Assembly: GCA_024637225.1 (NCBI GenBank)
Contig: JAGXFP010000021.1
Location: 1-64,000, forward strand
Direction of reading: 5' to 3'
DNA: 64,000 bases
DNA from: Desulfobacterales bacterium
Lineage (GTDB): Bacteria > Desulfobacterota > Desulfobulbia > Desulfobulbales > JAGXFP01
The notes under the pieces were generated by a model. That model ran no database searches. It was not told the DNA's origin and saw only the letters and a list, made by a program, of their open reading frames with translations. Below are positions 35,852 to 45,358 of this stretch, piece after piece (the stretch's first letter is position 1; the number at the start of each line of letters is the position of its first letter). The position numbers and the translations under genes are program-made.

Positions 35852-36646
35852 ATGAACATGAAATTACTTTTCCAGCTTACTTTCCTCATCTATATCTTTG
35901 TGACGCTCGCTTATCTGGTTTATTTTGTCAACCAGAACAAGCGGGTCAGGACCCTGGCCCGTTACGGAATGCTGGTCGCGGCGGTCGGCCATCTGCTCTA
36001 CACCATGATTCGTTATCTGGAGGCGGGGCATACTCCGATTACCAGTCTTCATGAGACCATTTCCTTTTCGGCCTTGGCGGTGACCTGGGGCTATCTCTCC
36101 TTTCGCTGGCGCTATCAGGTAAAGAACTTCGGAGTTTTTGTCAGCCCGCTGATTACGACCCTGATGATAGTTGCCGCCTTCGCCCCCCAAGGGACCACCA
36201 GGGAACTTACCCCGGAGCTGCAAAGCATCTGGCTGCCGATCCACGCCGGGATTTCCCTGCTGGCCTATGGCTTTCTGGCCTTGGCCTTTTGCGGCGGCGT
36301 CATGTATCTCCTCCAGGAACGGGAGATTAAGAACAAGCGCTTCGGACTTTTTTACAGCAGACTGCCTTCCCTGGAGGCCCTGGACCGCCTGAACCGCCAC
36401 GGCCTCTCCGCCGGTTTTCCGCTGATGACCCTGGGGATAATCACCGGGATGATCTGGACCAAGCAGGGTTCGGGGGCATATTGGCAATGGGATCCGAAGG
36501 AGACCCTCTCCCTGATCACCTGGCTGGTCTACGCGGCGATAATCCATCAGCGCTTCACCCTGGGATGGCGGCGGCGACGGGCCGCGATCATGGTTATCCT
36601 CGGATTCGGGATTGCCCTTGTAACCTTGTACTTTGCAAGCTATTAG
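35852..36646 (+). CDS. CcsA/HemX-type cytochrome c assembly membrane protein
   Basis: 264 aa with about eight hydrophobic helices. The Trp-rich motif YWQWDPKETLSLITWLVYAAIIH (about 210-232) and conserved His in LLYTMIR/HETISF and IHAGISLLAYG are typical of CcsA/CcmC heme-handling proteins. HemX-type members lie directly before hemA and influence its level or handle heme. Its position between sirC and hemA (50 and 54 bp gaps) favours HemX over the CcsA of a ccs operon. Confidence 0.9.
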   Translation: MNMKLLFQLTFLIYIFVTLAYLVYFVNQNKRVRTLARYGMLVAAVGHLLYTMIRYLEAGHTPITSLHETISFSALAVTWGYLSFRWRYQVKNFGVFVSPLITTLMIVAAFAPQGTTRELTPELQSIWLPIHAGISLLAYGFLALAFCGGVMYLLQEREIKNKRFGLFYSRLPSLEALDRLNRHGLSAGFPLMTLGIITGMIWTKQGSGAYWQWDPKETLSLITWLVYAAIIHQRFTLGWRRRRAAIMVILGFGIALVTLYFASY

Positions 36647-36700
36647 GCGGCTTACCCTGTGATCGGTTACCTATAAGATACAAATTTCGGCGGGATTCAT

Positions 36701-37978
36701 ATGCAGGTTGATAATATCATAATTCTCGGGGTAAACCATAAAACCGCGCCGGTCGCGATCAGGGAGCAGCTCGCTTTTTCGGGCGATAGCGGTCTGCCCT
36801 TTTCCGATCTGATGGCCATGGAAGGGGTTACCGAGTGCTGTATCCTCTCCACCTGCAACCGGGTCGAGATCATCGTGGTCAGCCGCGATCCCGCCAGGAC
36901 CACCCAATTGCTGCGCCCTTTTCTGTTTGGAAAAAGCGCGGTTAACGATCAGGAGTTTGAAAAATACAGCTATCTTTATCAGGGCGAGGAGGCAATCACC
37001 CATCTGTTCCGGGTCGGGGCCAGCCTGGATTCAATGATCGTCGGCGAGCCTCAGATCCTCGGACAGTTGAAGCAGGCCTATAAAGCCTCCGCCGATAACA
37101 ACTGCACGGGCGCGATTTTGAACCGCTTTCTGCATAAATCCTTTTCAGTGGCCAAAAGGATCAGGACCGAGACCAATATCGGCGGTAGCGCGGTCTCGAT
37201 CAGCTATGCGGCGGTTGAGCTGGCCAAAAAGATTTTCGGAGAACTGCAGGACAAAACGGTCATGCTGGTTGGCGCCGGCGAGATGGCGGAACTGGCGGCC
37301 GAGCATCTGATCACCCAGGGGATCAGCCAGGTAGTCGTGGTCAACCGCACCTTTGAGAACGCGGTTAAGCTGGCCCGCCGTTTTAACGGCAAGGCGGCCG
37401 GCCTTGACGATTTGATTCCCCAGCTCGAGAATGTCGATATCCTGATCAGTTCGACCGGGGCTACCGATCTGGTCCTGAGACATGAGGACGTCAAACCGGT
37501 GATGAACCGGCGGATGAACCGTCCCCTTTTTCTGATCGACATCGCCATGCCGCGCGATCTCGACGCGAAATTAAACAAGCTGGATAACGTCTATCTCTAC
37601 GATATCGACGACCTGACCCAGGTGGTCGATATCAATAAGGCGGAAAGAGACAAGGAGGCGGGGCGCGGTGAGCGCATAGTGGTTGAAGAGACCATGAAGT
37701 TCACCCAGTGGCTGGCAGGCATGGAGGTCACCCCCACCATTGTGGCGCTTCGCCGAAAGGCCGAGGGCATCTGCCGGACGGAAATCGAACGCACCGCCGG
37801 CAATATCAAGGATCTTTCCCCCAAGCAGGAAAAAGCGATCGAGAAGATGGCCGGCGCCATTGCCAACAAGCTGCTCCATGATCCGATCACTTATCTGAAA
37901 GCGGATCAGCCGGGTGACAAAGGCGAAAAGCTGGCCTTGATCAGACAGCTGTTCGGACTCGACGATGATCGTGCGTAG
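36701..37978 (+). CDS. hemA: Glutamyl-tRNA reductase
   Basis: 425 aa. GVNHKTAPVAIREQLAF, the nucleophile motif ILSTCNRVEI (Cys about 51), GASLDSMIVGEPQILGQLKQAY and the NADPH site VMLVGAGEMAELAAEHL are all intact. It reduces Glu-tRNA to glutamate-1-semialdehyde, the first committed tetrapyrrole step, feeding HemL encoded at 24.9 kb. Last gene of the sirC-hemX-hemA run. Confidence 0.97.
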   Translation: MQVDNIIILGVNHKTAPVAIREQLAFSGDSGLPFSDLMAMEGVTECCILSTCNRVEIIVVSRDPARTTQLLRPFLFGKSAVNDQEFEKYSYLYQGEEAITHLFRVGASLDSMIVGEPQILGQLKQAYKASADNNCTGAILNRFLHKSFSVAKRIRTETNIGGSAVSISYAAVELAKKIFGELQDKTVMLVGAGEMAELAAEHLITQGISQVVVVNRTFENAVKLARRFNGKAAGLDDLIPQLENVDILISSTGATDLVLRHEDVKPVMNRRMNRPLFLIDIAMPRDLDAKLNKLDNVYLYDIDDLTQVVDINKAERDKEAGRGERIVVEETMKFTQWLAGMEVTPTIVALRRKAEGICRTEIERTAGNIKDLSPKQEKAIEKMAGAIANKLLHDPITYLKADQPGDKGEKLALIRQLFGLDDDRA

Positions 37979-38048
37979 GGTTTTGTTTAGGCGGTTCTTT
38001 CCGATCGACTGCTTGTTTAGTTCTCTCCCTGTGCGGTTCCCTTTTTAT

Positions 38049-38077
38049 TTGACATAAGAAAGCCGACTCGGTATGTT
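38049..38077 (+). promoter_or_regulatory. Promoter of the rpmH-rnpA-yidD-yidC run
   Basis: TTGACA (38049-38054), 17-bp spacer, TATGTT (38072-38077). The leader to rpmH is about 140 nt and contains two perfect direct copies of AAGGATCGTCTTTT (38163-38176, 38177-38190). Confidence 0.72.
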
Positions 38078-38224
38078 ACTCTGTTTTTACGGCCGGGACC
38101 GATCGCGTTATAATCACCCCGGCGGAATTTTCGTAACGATCCGGACATGTTGGCGGATTTTCAAGGATCGTCTTTTAAGGATCGTCTTTTATCGAGACAG
38201 ACAGCATAAATTGAAGGAAAAATC

Positions 38225-38362
38225 ATGAGTAAAAGAACTTTCCAGCCCAGTAATTTGAAGCGTCACCGGACCCACGGATTCAGAGGCAGAATGAAAACCA
38301 AGGCCGGGCAGGCCGTCATTAATCGTCGGCGGGCCAAGGGCCGGCACCGTTTGGCCGTCTAG
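38225..38362 (+). CDS. rpmH: 50S ribosomal protein L34
   Basis: 45 aa. [20 protein letters not shown] followed by [19 protein letters not shown] is the near-invariant L34 sequence. An AGGAAAAATC stretch precedes the ATG. It is followed by rnpA, yidD, yidC, jag and mnmE in the widely conserved order. Confidence 0.98.
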   Translation: MSKRTFQPSNLKRHRTHGFRGRMKTKAGQAVINRRRAKGRHRLAV

Positions 38363-38407
38363 GAAGAGACCGTCGCTCGTTTGTGCCAACTTGACCGAGC
38401 TTGTCCC

Positions 38408-38770
38408 ATGAAGCCGTTGACACTCCCTAAATCGAGTTTGCTCAGAAAACCCCGGGAGTATAAGCAGGTGTATAACCGCGGCAGAAGGGTCAGGGGGGAC
38501 AGGTTTACCATTATCCATGCACCGAACGGCAACGAAGGGAGCAGACTGGGAACCAGTGTTCACGGAGAAAAAAGGGCTGTCAGAAGGAACAGGATCAAGC
38601 GGATCATTCGCGAATTTTTCCGGTTGAACCGTTCTTTCATAACGCCGGCTTCAGATATTGTTTTCGCCGTTCGCAAGGACTTCACCGCGGACAGCCCTGC
38701 CGAGATAAAACAACATGTCGAGCGTATGTTCAGCAACAACAAAGATAGAGACGCTGCTGGTCAGTGTTGA
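38408..38770 (+). CDS. rnpA: Ribonuclease P protein component
   Basis: 120 aa from ATG 38408; a TTG start 27 bp upstream is possible. LLRKPREYKQVYNRGRRVRG and the RNR motif KRAVRRNRIKRIIREFFR are diagnostic. It helps the RNase P RNA to process tRNA precursors. An unassigned 130-bp gap follows before yidD. Confidence 0.95.
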   Translation: MKPLTLPKSSLLRKPREYKQVYNRGRRVRGDRFTIIHAPNGNEGSRLGTSVHGEKRAVRRNRIKRIIREFFRLNRSFITPASDIVFAVRKDFTADSPAEIKQHVERMFSNNKDRDAAGQC

Positions 38771-38900
38771 TTTTACCGGTTATTGTCACATATCGCCTGA
38801 ATCGCGAAATTCCCCGTCTGTAGAAGAAAATTAAAACAGCTGAAAACGATATCGCCACCCCTGCGCGACGATATCCTGTTTTTGCGCGGGAACACCGATA

Positions 38901-39116
38901 TTGACTTTTAAAAATTTTTTCATCCTACTGATCCGATTTTATCAGCTGGCGATTTCGCCGCTGATCCCGCCCAGCTGCCGTTTTATTCCCACCTGTTCCC
39001 AATATGCCATAGAAGCCGTTGAGCTGTACGGACCGATCCGGGGCTCCGGTCTCGCAATTCGGCGAATTCTCCGCTGCCACCCCTTCCACCGGGGCGGGTA
39101 CGATCCCGTCAAATAA
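38901..39116 (+). CDS. yidD: Membrane protein insertion efficiency factor YidD
   Basis: 71 aa with TTG as likely start. [31 protein letters not shown] and [17 protein letters not shown] contain the conserved three-Cys signature. It aids YidC-dependent insertion at the inner membrane. Its place between rnpA and yidC is canonical. Confidence 0.95.
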   Translation: MTFKNFFILLIRFYQLAISPLIPPSCRFIPTCSQYAIEAVELYGPIRGSGLAIRRILRCHPFHRGGYDPVK

Positions 39117-39219
39117 TTGACTCAGGCACCGAATATGTTGCGAAACCACGAAAACCACATGGGGCCAGAGGCCGATAACGATAGGAATCGCGCCAAAACT
39201 CGCCAAGGAAACAGATAAC

Positions 39220-40896
39220 ATGGATTCAAAAAACGCCTTTCTGGCCATCGTATTGTCTATGGCCGTACTTTTCGGTTATCAACTGCTTTTTCCTCCCCAG
39301 CAAGCGCCTCCGTCGCCCCCGGAACAACAGCCGACTGCGCAAAACGGCGACCTCCGGCCTTCGGCCCCCGCCGCTCCCTATACCGCGGAAATAGCAGCCG
39401 GCCAGCCGTTTGGCCAAGCCGCGGCGCCTGAACCGGAGCGGCCGGCCCGGGACATCCAGGTCTCCACCGCGCTTTATTCGGCAGTGGTCAGTGAAGAGGG
39501 CGGCACCATAAAAAGCTTTCGCCTCAACGAATACCGGCAGGAACTCGATGTCGATTCACCCCCCATGGAGCTTGTCAGCGGTGATGACCGGGGCAAGGCG
39601 CTTCCTCTCTTTTTTTCCTGGGGGGCCGACCCGGCGACCGTTGCAGCGGCCCCGATTTATGAAGCGGCTCTGACCAGGATTACCACCCGGCAGGACGGCC
39701 GGGCGGCGCTAACCATGACCGGCCGGCTGCCGGGAGACCTGACCGTCATCCGGACCATGACCTTCAATGATGACAGCTATCTGGTCGAACTGGTTGTCGA
39801 AGTGGTCAATAACTCCGATACCGCTCTGCAGGGTGCCCCTTATCTGAGTCTGCCCGGCCGGCCTTTCTCCACAGATGCCCAGGATACCAGGTTTCTGTTC
39901 AATGGTCCTGCTGTGCTGGTCGACGATACTCTCGAGGAGATCAAGGTCAAGGATCTCCAGGAAGACGGCCCGGTCACCCTGCGCGGCGACGTGACCTGGA
40001 CGGCTTACGAGGATACCTATTTCATAATGGCCGTGGCCCCGGAAAAGGAAGGCGCTTCGAGTCATAGCGTGCGCCTGGCCGCCGCCGGGGCCGACAGGGT
40101 CGAAAATGTCCTGTTTGGCCCCGCCGATGTCATCACCCCGGGTGCCAGCCATCAATACCGCTACACCGCCTATATCGGCCCCAAGAAGATGGCCGGTTTG
40201 AAAGCGGCGGGCCACGAGTTCGACCGGGCCGTGAATTTCGGCTGGTTCGGTTTTGTGGCCAAGCCGGTTCTGGTCCTGCTGAACCTGATTTACAAGTACT
40301 TTCATAACTACGGGGTTGCCATCATCCTGGTTACAGTGCTGATTAAATTGTTTTTCTGGCCGATCACCCAGAAGGGCATGAAGTCCATGAAGAACATGCA
40401 GAAGCTCCAGCCCAAACTGGCCAAGATCCGCGAAAAGTACAAGGGTGACAAGGAGCGTCTGGCCCAGGAGCAGATGAAGATGTACCAGACCAACAAGATT
40501 AACCCCCTTGGCGGCTGTTTGCCGATGGTTATTCAGATTCCGGTTTTTTTCGCACTCTACCGGGTGCTGATGCAGGCCATTGAATTGCGGCACGCCCCGT
40601 TCATCTTGTGGATCGACGATCTTTCCGCACCGGAGCGGCTCTCCATCGGTTTCGAGCTCCCTTATCTGGGCGGTTTTCCGCTGCTTACCGTGTTGATGGG
40701 CGCCTCGATGTTTTTCCAGCAGAAGATGACGCCGATGCCGTCGGCCAACCCGGAAATGGCGAAGATGATGATGTTTATGCCGGTGATTTTCACCTTCATT
40801 TTCATTAATTTCGCCTCGGGCCTGGTCCTCTACTTTTTCGTCAACAATTTTCTGCAGATGGCCCAGCAGTATTACGTCAACAAAGACCGCGCATAG
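39220..40896 (+). CDS. yidC: Membrane protein insertase YidC
   Basis: 558 aa, Gram-negative type: an N-terminal TM (about 5-22), a Pro/Ala-rich linker, a large periplasmic beta domain (about 80-350) and the conserved C-terminal five-helix core starting FGWFGFVAKPVLVLLNLIYKYFHNYG, with a KxxF..MKNMQKLQPKLAKIREKYKGD cytoplasmic hairpin and NPLGGCLPMVIQIPVFFALYRVL. It inserts and folds inner-membrane proteins, among them Fo subunit c. Confidence 0.97.
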   Translation: MDSKNAFLAIVLSMAVLFGYQLLFPPQQAPPSPPEQQPTAQNGDLRPSAPAAPYTAEIAAGQPFGQAAAPEPERPARDIQVSTALYSAVVSEEGGTIKSFRLNEYRQELDVDSPPMELVSGDDRGKALPLFFSWGADPATVAAAPIYEAALTRITTRQDGRAALTMTGRLPGDLTVIRTMTFNDDSYLVELVVEVVNNSDTALQGAPYLSLPGRPFSTDAQDTRFLFNGPAVLVDDTLEEIKVKDLQEDGPVTLRGDVTWTAYEDTYFIMAVAPEKEGASSHSVRLAAAGADRVENVLFGPADVITPGASHQYRYTAYIGPKKMAGLKAAGHEFDRAVNFGWFGFVAKPVLVLLNLIYKYFHNYGVAIILVTVLIKLFFWPITQKGMKSMKNMQKLQPKLAKIREKYKGDKERLAQEQMKMYQTNKINPLGGCLPMVIQIPVFFALYRVLMQAIELRHAPFILWIDDLSAPERLSIGFELPYLGGFPLLTVLMGASMFFQQKMTPMPSANPEMAKMMMFMPVIFTFIFINFASGLVLYFFVNNFLQMAQQYYVNKDRA

Positions 40897-40935
40897 CGCT
40901 CTGTTACGCTTACATAAAATCAGAGGGAACACGAA

Positions 40936-41709
40936 ATGACCGAAGAAAAACAGTACAGCGGGGCGGATGTCTCCACGGCCATTGCCAATGCCTGTATGGA
41001 CTTGAACACCAGCCAGGATGAACTGAATATAGAAGTGGTCGCGCCGGGCTCGGCCGGTTTCCTGGGAGTTTTCGGCAAGAAAGCAGCCATGGTAAAAGTT
41101 TCGCTCAAAAACCAGGGCCGCCAGTCCGCCGAACCCCAGCACCGGAAAAAGGGACGGAGCGAGCGGCCCGCGAAGGGAGCGGCCCGCGGCCCTTCCGGCG
41201 GCCGTGCCCCGGAAAAGGCTCCCGCTGAAATCTCCCAGAGCCACCTCGATGAAGTGAAAAGGGATCTGGAGAAAATCCTTGAACTGATGGGTTTCCCCGC
41301 CGCGGTGGAGGTGACCAACGAGGCCAACAAAATCAAGGCCCTGATCGCCGGTGACTTTGACGAGGCTATCATCGGACCGGAGGGGCAGACCCTGGACAGC
41401 ATCCAGTACCTGATGCGCAAAATCATCAGTCGGCGGGTTGAGGGCAAGGTCATGTTCTCCCTTGATGCCGGCGACTATCGTAACCAGCGCCGGGATGAGC
41501 TTGAGGAGAAGGCCTTGAAACTAGCCCAAGAGGTGAAAGAGTCGGGGCGCACCCAGAGCATTCCCGCCCTTAATCCGGCCGAGCGGCGCATCGTCCATAT
41601 GACCCTGCAGACCGATCGCGCCATCCGCAGCCGCAGCGTCGGCGACGGTCATTTCAAGAAAATTCTCATCTATGTGCCGACCCAGGGCAAAAAGCAGAAA
41701 AACCGCTAA
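40936..41709 (+). CDS. jag: Jag/KhpB RNA-binding protein
   Basis: 257 aa: an N-terminal Jag_N domain (EVVAPGSAGFLGVFGKKAAMV near 36-56), a Lys/Arg/Pro linker, a KH-like domain containing IIGPEGQTLDSIQYLMRKI (about 136-154) and a C-terminal R3H domain with NPAERRIVHMTL (about 211-222). It binds RNA and in Gram-positives affects cell elongation with KhpA. Located between yidC and mnmE as usual. Confidence 0.94.
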   Translation: MTEEKQYSGADVSTAIANACMDLNTSQDELNIEVVAPGSAGFLGVFGKKAAMVKVSLKNQGRQSAEPQHRKKGRSERPAKGAARGPSGGRAPEKAPAEISQSHLDEVKRDLEKILELMGFPAAVEVTNEANKIKALIAGDFDEAIIGPEGQTLDSIQYLMRKIISRRVEGKVMFSLDAGDYRNQRRDELEEKALKLAQEVKESGRTQSIPALNPAERRIVHMTLQTDRAIRSRSVGDGHFKKILIYVPTQGKKQKNR

Positions 41710-41727
41710 CCGGGCCATCCCATAACC

Positions 41728-43134
41728 ATGACCGTTGTCCAACCCCGCCATGATCGGGACGGCGCTACCATCGCCGCGATTGCCACGCCGCCGGGTCCCG
41801 GCGGGATCGGCATCGTCAGGATCAGCGGCCCGGCCGCCAGGTCGATTCTGACCGAACTTTTCGTCCCCCACCGCCAAAAATCGCTGAGCAGTCACCAGTT
41901 GACCTATGGCCGTCTGATCGAGCCCGGCAGCGGCAGGCCCCTTGACGAGGTTATGGCGGTTTTCATGGCCGCTCCCCATTCCTATACCCGTGAAGATGTG
42001 GTCGAGATTCAATGCCACAGCAGTTACCTGGTTCTCCAGGAAATTCTCGGCCTAGTTCTCAAGTTCGGTGCGGTGGCCGCCCAACCCGGCGAATTCACCA
42101 AACGCGCTTTCCTGAACGGCCGGATCGATCTTACCCAGGCGGAGGCGGTGATCGAGCTGCTCCAGGCTAAAACCGGAGAAGGTCTCCAGATCGCGCTCTC
42201 CCAGCTCGAGGGGGGTCTTCATGCACGGATTGTTGCCATCCGCGAAGCCCTGATCGCGATCAGGGCGGTGATCGAGGTGGCCATTGATTTCCCCGATGAG
42301 GACGTTGACATCATCAACCCGCGGCAAATGCTCGACGATCTTCAAAATCAGGTGATCACCCCTCTGAACGAACTCGTCAACGCGGCCGAGCGCGGCAAGA
42401 TCTTCCGGGAGGGGATCTCTGTGGTGATCCTCGGCCGTCCAAACGTCGGCAAATCGAGCCTGCTCAACAGTCTGCTCCGGGAAGACCGGGCGATCGTTAC
42501 CGAGATCCCCGGCACCACCCGGGATATCATCGAGGAGTATCTCGATATCAAGGGGATCCCGGTGCGGATTATCGACACGGCCGGCATCCGCCAGGGCGCG
42601 GAAGCGGTCGAGGAGATCGGGATCAGGAAGGCTCGGCAGAAACTGGAATCGGCCGATCTGGTCCTCTTGGTGGTTGACGGGGCCGGTGAATTGAGCGACG
42701 AGGATCGGGCCCTTGCCGAAATTATCGGCGAGCAGCCGGCAATTCTGGTCGTCAACAAGGTGGATCTGGTGCCCGGCAAGGATCTCCACTCCTACCGGGC
42801 ATCCTTCCCGCGCTTTTCAGCAGTGGAGATCTCGGCAAAGACCAGCCAGGGCCTGGCCCGGCTGGAAGGGGCCATATTTGCCGCGGTAAGCGGCGGCGGC
42901 GAGCAGTCGGAGCCGGACCATGCCTGCGTGCCGAACGTGCGCCATGCCGCCTCCCTGGCTGTCTCCCTGGCGGCGGCCAGGGAGCTGGTCGGCGCCCTTC
43001 GGGAAAATCTGCCGCCGGACCTGGTGGCCATCGAAGTCCAGGCGGCTCTGGATCATCTGGGTGATATTATCGGGGAAACCACTACCGATGACATCCTGGA
43101 GATGATCTTCACCAGATTCTGCTTGGGCAAATAG
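41728..43134 (+). CDS. mnmE: tRNA modification GTPase MnmE
   Basis: 468 aa. An N-terminal folate-binding domain (IAAIATPPGPGGIGIVRISG), a central helical part and an inserted G domain with GRPNVGKSSLLN (G1, about 232-243), GTTRDI (G2), DTAG (G3) and NKVD (G4). The C-terminus FCLGK is the conserved Cys-x-Gly-Lys. With MnmG it makes 5-carboxymethylaminomethyluridine at the tRNA wobble base. mnmG is not present nearby. Confidence 0.97.
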   Translation: MTVVQPRHDRDGATIAAIATPPGPGGIGIVRISGPAARSILTELFVPHRQKSLSSHQLTYGRLIEPGSGRPLDEVMAVFMAAPHSYTREDVVEIQCHSSYLVLQEILGLVLKFGAVAAQPGEFTKRAFLNGRIDLTQAEAVIELLQAKTGEGLQIALSQLEGGLHARIVAIREALIAIRAVIEVAIDFPDEDVDIINPRQMLDDLQNQVITPLNELVNAAERGKIFREGISVVILGRPNVGKSSLLNSLLREDRAIVTEIPGTTRDIIEEYLDIKGIPVRIIDTAGIRQGAEAVEEIGIRKARQKLESADLVLLVVDGAGELSDEDRALAEIIGEQPAILVVNKVDLVPGKDLHSYRASFPRFSAVEISAKTSQGLARLEGAIFAAVSGGGEQSEPDHACVPNVRHAASLAVSLAAARELVGALRENLPPDLVAIEVQAALDHLGDIIGETTTDDILEMIFTRFCLGK

Positions 43135-43158
43135 GCGATTAGCGGGTGGCGGACAGCC

Positions 43159-43671
43159 ATGGAGAAGGAGCTGGTCATATCGAGGGCGGAGATTGCCCGG
43201 CGGGTTGATGAACTCGGCCGCCGGATATCCGAGCGATCTCCGGACGGACTCCTGGTCGTCGGGGTTCTGAAGGGCGCTTTTATCTTTACCGGCGATCTGG
43301 TCCGGGCGATCTCGACCCCTCTTGAGGTTGATTTTATCCGGGTGGCCAGCTATGGTTCCGACCGCTGTTCCTCCGGGCGGATCAGACTGAGCAAGGATCT
43401 TGAAACCGACTTGGCCGGCAGGGAGGTGCTGCTGGTCGAAGATATCGTCGATACCGGCACAACCCTTGCCTGGCTGCTGGCTCATCTGCACGACCGCGGG
43501 GCCTGCTCCGTAAAGGTCTGCGCCTTGATCGATAAACGCCGGAGACGACGGGAAAAAGTGAGCATCGACTATTACGGTTTCCGGCGGGAAGGTTTCCTGG
43601 TCGGCTACGGTCTCGATTATAACGAGCGCTACCGGGAACTGCCCGATATCTTTGAGCTCAAAGCCTCCTGA
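43159..43671 (+). CDS. hpt: Hypoxanthine phosphoribosyltransferase
   Basis: 170 aa. VVGVLKGAFIFTGDLVRAI, DFIRVASYG and the PRPP loop LLVEDIVDTGTTL (about 93-105) are diagnostic; KVCALIDKRRRRR and VDYVG-like DYYGFRREGFLVGYGLDYNERYR follow. It salvages hypoxanthine and guanine. It follows mnmE by 24 bp. Confidence 0.93.
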   Translation: MEKELVISRAEIARRVDELGRRISERSPDGLLVVGVLKGAFIFTGDLVRAISTPLEVDFIRVASYGSDRCSSGRIRLSKDLETDLAGREVLLVEDIVDTGTTLAWLLAHLHDRGACSVKVCALIDKRRRRREKVSIDYYGFRREGFLVGYGLDYNERYRELPDIFELKAS

Positions 43672-43775
43672 ACGCTACCGTCTGGATTTTTTCGGGAAAA
43701 GAAGTTACGTTGTTGTTTAATTCCCCGTCGGGCGACGCAATCCGGCGGCGGCATCAATAATCGTAAGATCCCAAT

Positions 43776-43852
43776 GCGCTCGTAGCTCAGCTGGATAGAG
43801 CATCGGCCTTCGAAGCCGAGAGTCGCAGGTTCGAATCCTGCCGGGCGCACCA
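43776..43852 (+). tRNA. tRNA-Arg (TCG)
   Basis: Acceptor GCGCTCG pairs with CGGGCGC (one G-T); D-arm AGCTCAGCTGGATAGAGC; anticodon loop CTTCGAA gives TCG, reading CGA; T-arm GGTTCGAATCC; ACCA is encoded. Confidence 0.96.
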
Positions 43853-43855
43853 CTC

Positions 43856-44074
43856 TTATTCCGCCGGCCATTTTTCCTGGCGTCTCTCCTCGACAAATAA
43901 ATAGGGCTTGTCGCATTCTATTTCCACTCCGGAAACCGGGCAGCGCAGCCTGATTTTTTTGGGACCGGCCTTGACCACCAGCCAGTCGCCGTGCCGCACG
44001 CCGTCGGCAATGTGGATTTCTTGCCCCTCTTTCAGGGGATATTCCCTGAATACCGTGACCTTGTGCTCCGTCAT
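43856..44074 (-). CDS. Small conserved hypothetical protein
   Basis: 72 aa, soluble. VTVFREYPLKEGQEIHIADGVRHGDWLVV and a CPVSGVEIEC pair of Cys suggest a small beta-barrel, possibly metal-binding. It overlaps the alpha/beta hydrolase stop by 4 bp (ATGA), which supports translation, and ends 3 bp from the tRNA-Arg gene on the other strand. No known function. Confidence 0.68.
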   Translation of the reverse strand: MTEHKVTVFREYPLKEGQEIHIADGVRHGDWLVVKAGPKKIRLRCPVSGVEIECDKPYLFVEERRQEKWPAE

Positions 44075-44910
44075 CGCTTGCCTCCCCTTTTGATTTTATC
44101 GGGTTCGAGCATGGTCTGCAGAATCTGATCCCTGGCAGTGATAATAATATAGTTATGATCGCCGTTTTCCACCTCTAAATAATCGATCTTCGGGGAGATC
44201 CCCGCCAGCTCCCGGCCCATTTCAACCGGGACTATCTTGTCACTGGCCCCGTGGATAATAGCGATTGGCGGAGGCGGTTGCCGCTTGATGATCTTCCGCA
44301 GTCGGGAGCGGTTGTCGTAATCAGCGAAAATGGTACGAGCCAGAAACGGGCCGACCAGGCGGGCGGCCATATCTTTAAGGCTGGTAAAAGGTGAAATCAG
44401 TACGATGCGTTTCACTTGGTGCTTTTCGGCGAAAAGCAGGGCCACCGCCGCTCCCAGGGAATGGCCCGCCAAGAGGAGTCTTTGTTCCAGGTCGGCCGGA
44501 GGGGTGCCAAGCTGCGCGGCCAGGGTTAGCAGGGCCGTTTCGGCCGACTCCAGTATCGCGGCGGGGCCGGGCCGCCCCTCGGATCTGCCGTAGCCGGGAT
44601 AGTCCACCAGCAAAAAGGCGACCTCCGGGTCGGGAAAGTCCTTGATCAATCCCAACCAATCGAGGGCCAGAGAGGCATTGCCGCCGAACATCAACCATAA
44701 GCGTTCGGGAGTATGGCCAGGGTCTTTGGCAGGGGGCAGATAAAAGGCCGCCTGCCGCCCCTGGCCGGTGTTGTATTCCAGGACCTCCCCCCGTTCGGGA
44801 AGGGGGGGCTTGCCGACATAGGATCGCGGGTAGTAGATCAGCCGGTGCTGAGCGCTGAGCACTAAGCCCGCGATTAGTAAGATGACCAGCAGCAGAAATA
44901 TGATCTTCAT
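44071..44910 (-). CDS. Membrane-anchored alpha/beta hydrolase
   Basis: 279 aa. An N-terminal hydrophobic anchor (about 4-20), the oxyanion motif FGGNAS (75-80), DYPGYGRSEG, the nucleophile elbow AGHSLGAA (Ser151), HGASDKIVP with the acid and a final NGDHNYI His complete a serine hydrolase triad. It resembles YfhR/ABHD12-13-like esterases or thioesterases. The substrate is unknown. It heads a two-gene run with a 72-aa protein. Confidence 0.87.
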   Translation of the reverse strand: MKIIFLLLVILLIAGLVLSAQHRLIYYPRSYVGKPPLPERGEVLEYNTGQGRQAAFYLPPAKDPGHTPERLWLMFGGNASLALDWLGLIKDFPDPEVAFLLVDYPGYGRSEGRPGPAAILESAETALLTLAAQLGTPPADLEQRLLLAGHSLGAAVALLFAEKHQVKRIVLISPFTSLKDMAARLVGPFLARTIFADYDNRSRLRKIIKRQPPPPIAIIHGASDKIVPVEMGRELAGISPKIDYLEVENGDHNYIIITARDQILQTMLEPDKIKRGGKR

Positions 44911-45358
44911 GGAAAATCCTGTCGCGCTTTTAAATTTAGACTGTTAATCTTTGATGTACTCGAAAAAAAGTCGAGAGGGCCATAATGTTATTTCGATAAC
45001 GGGAGAAATTTTAATAGTCGTAATGAGTTAACGAACAAGATTTCTCACATGCGTTCGAAATGGCAGCTTTTTCGACTTTATGCGAACTCATCAATCTTGA
45101 TAAGTTTCGGAAAAACTGATTTGCCACGTCATTGCGAGTAGCGAAGCGACGGGGCAATCCAGTATTACTTGTCTTGATTGCTTCGCTACGCTTGCAATAA
45201 CTGAATTAGTGCCTTTTCGCGACGCCATCACATTACTCGACCAGGATAAAAACAGGGGAGGTCTGGATTAATATGCCGGTTTATTCGCCCTCTTCCGCCG
45301 AGCACCATTATCACAATGGTACCGTTATTTGTTGACCACGCCTTGCAAAAATATGCAA
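44911..45358. repeat. Intergenic region with family D palindromic repeat (45127-45201) and a family A end (45211-45229)
   Basis: CGTCATTGCGAGTAGCGAAGC (shortened core) pairs with GCTTCGCTACGCTTGCAATAAC, a palindrome of a kind common in many bacterial genomes. Just after it, CCTTTTCGCGACGCCATC matches the end of family A. The rest of the 448-bp gap shows no gene. Confidence 0.75.

Noticed and set aside
39709-41244. 511-aa open frame on the minus strand
   Set aside because: It lies antisense to yidC and jag; His/Gly-rich composition and lack of motifs show it is a shadow.
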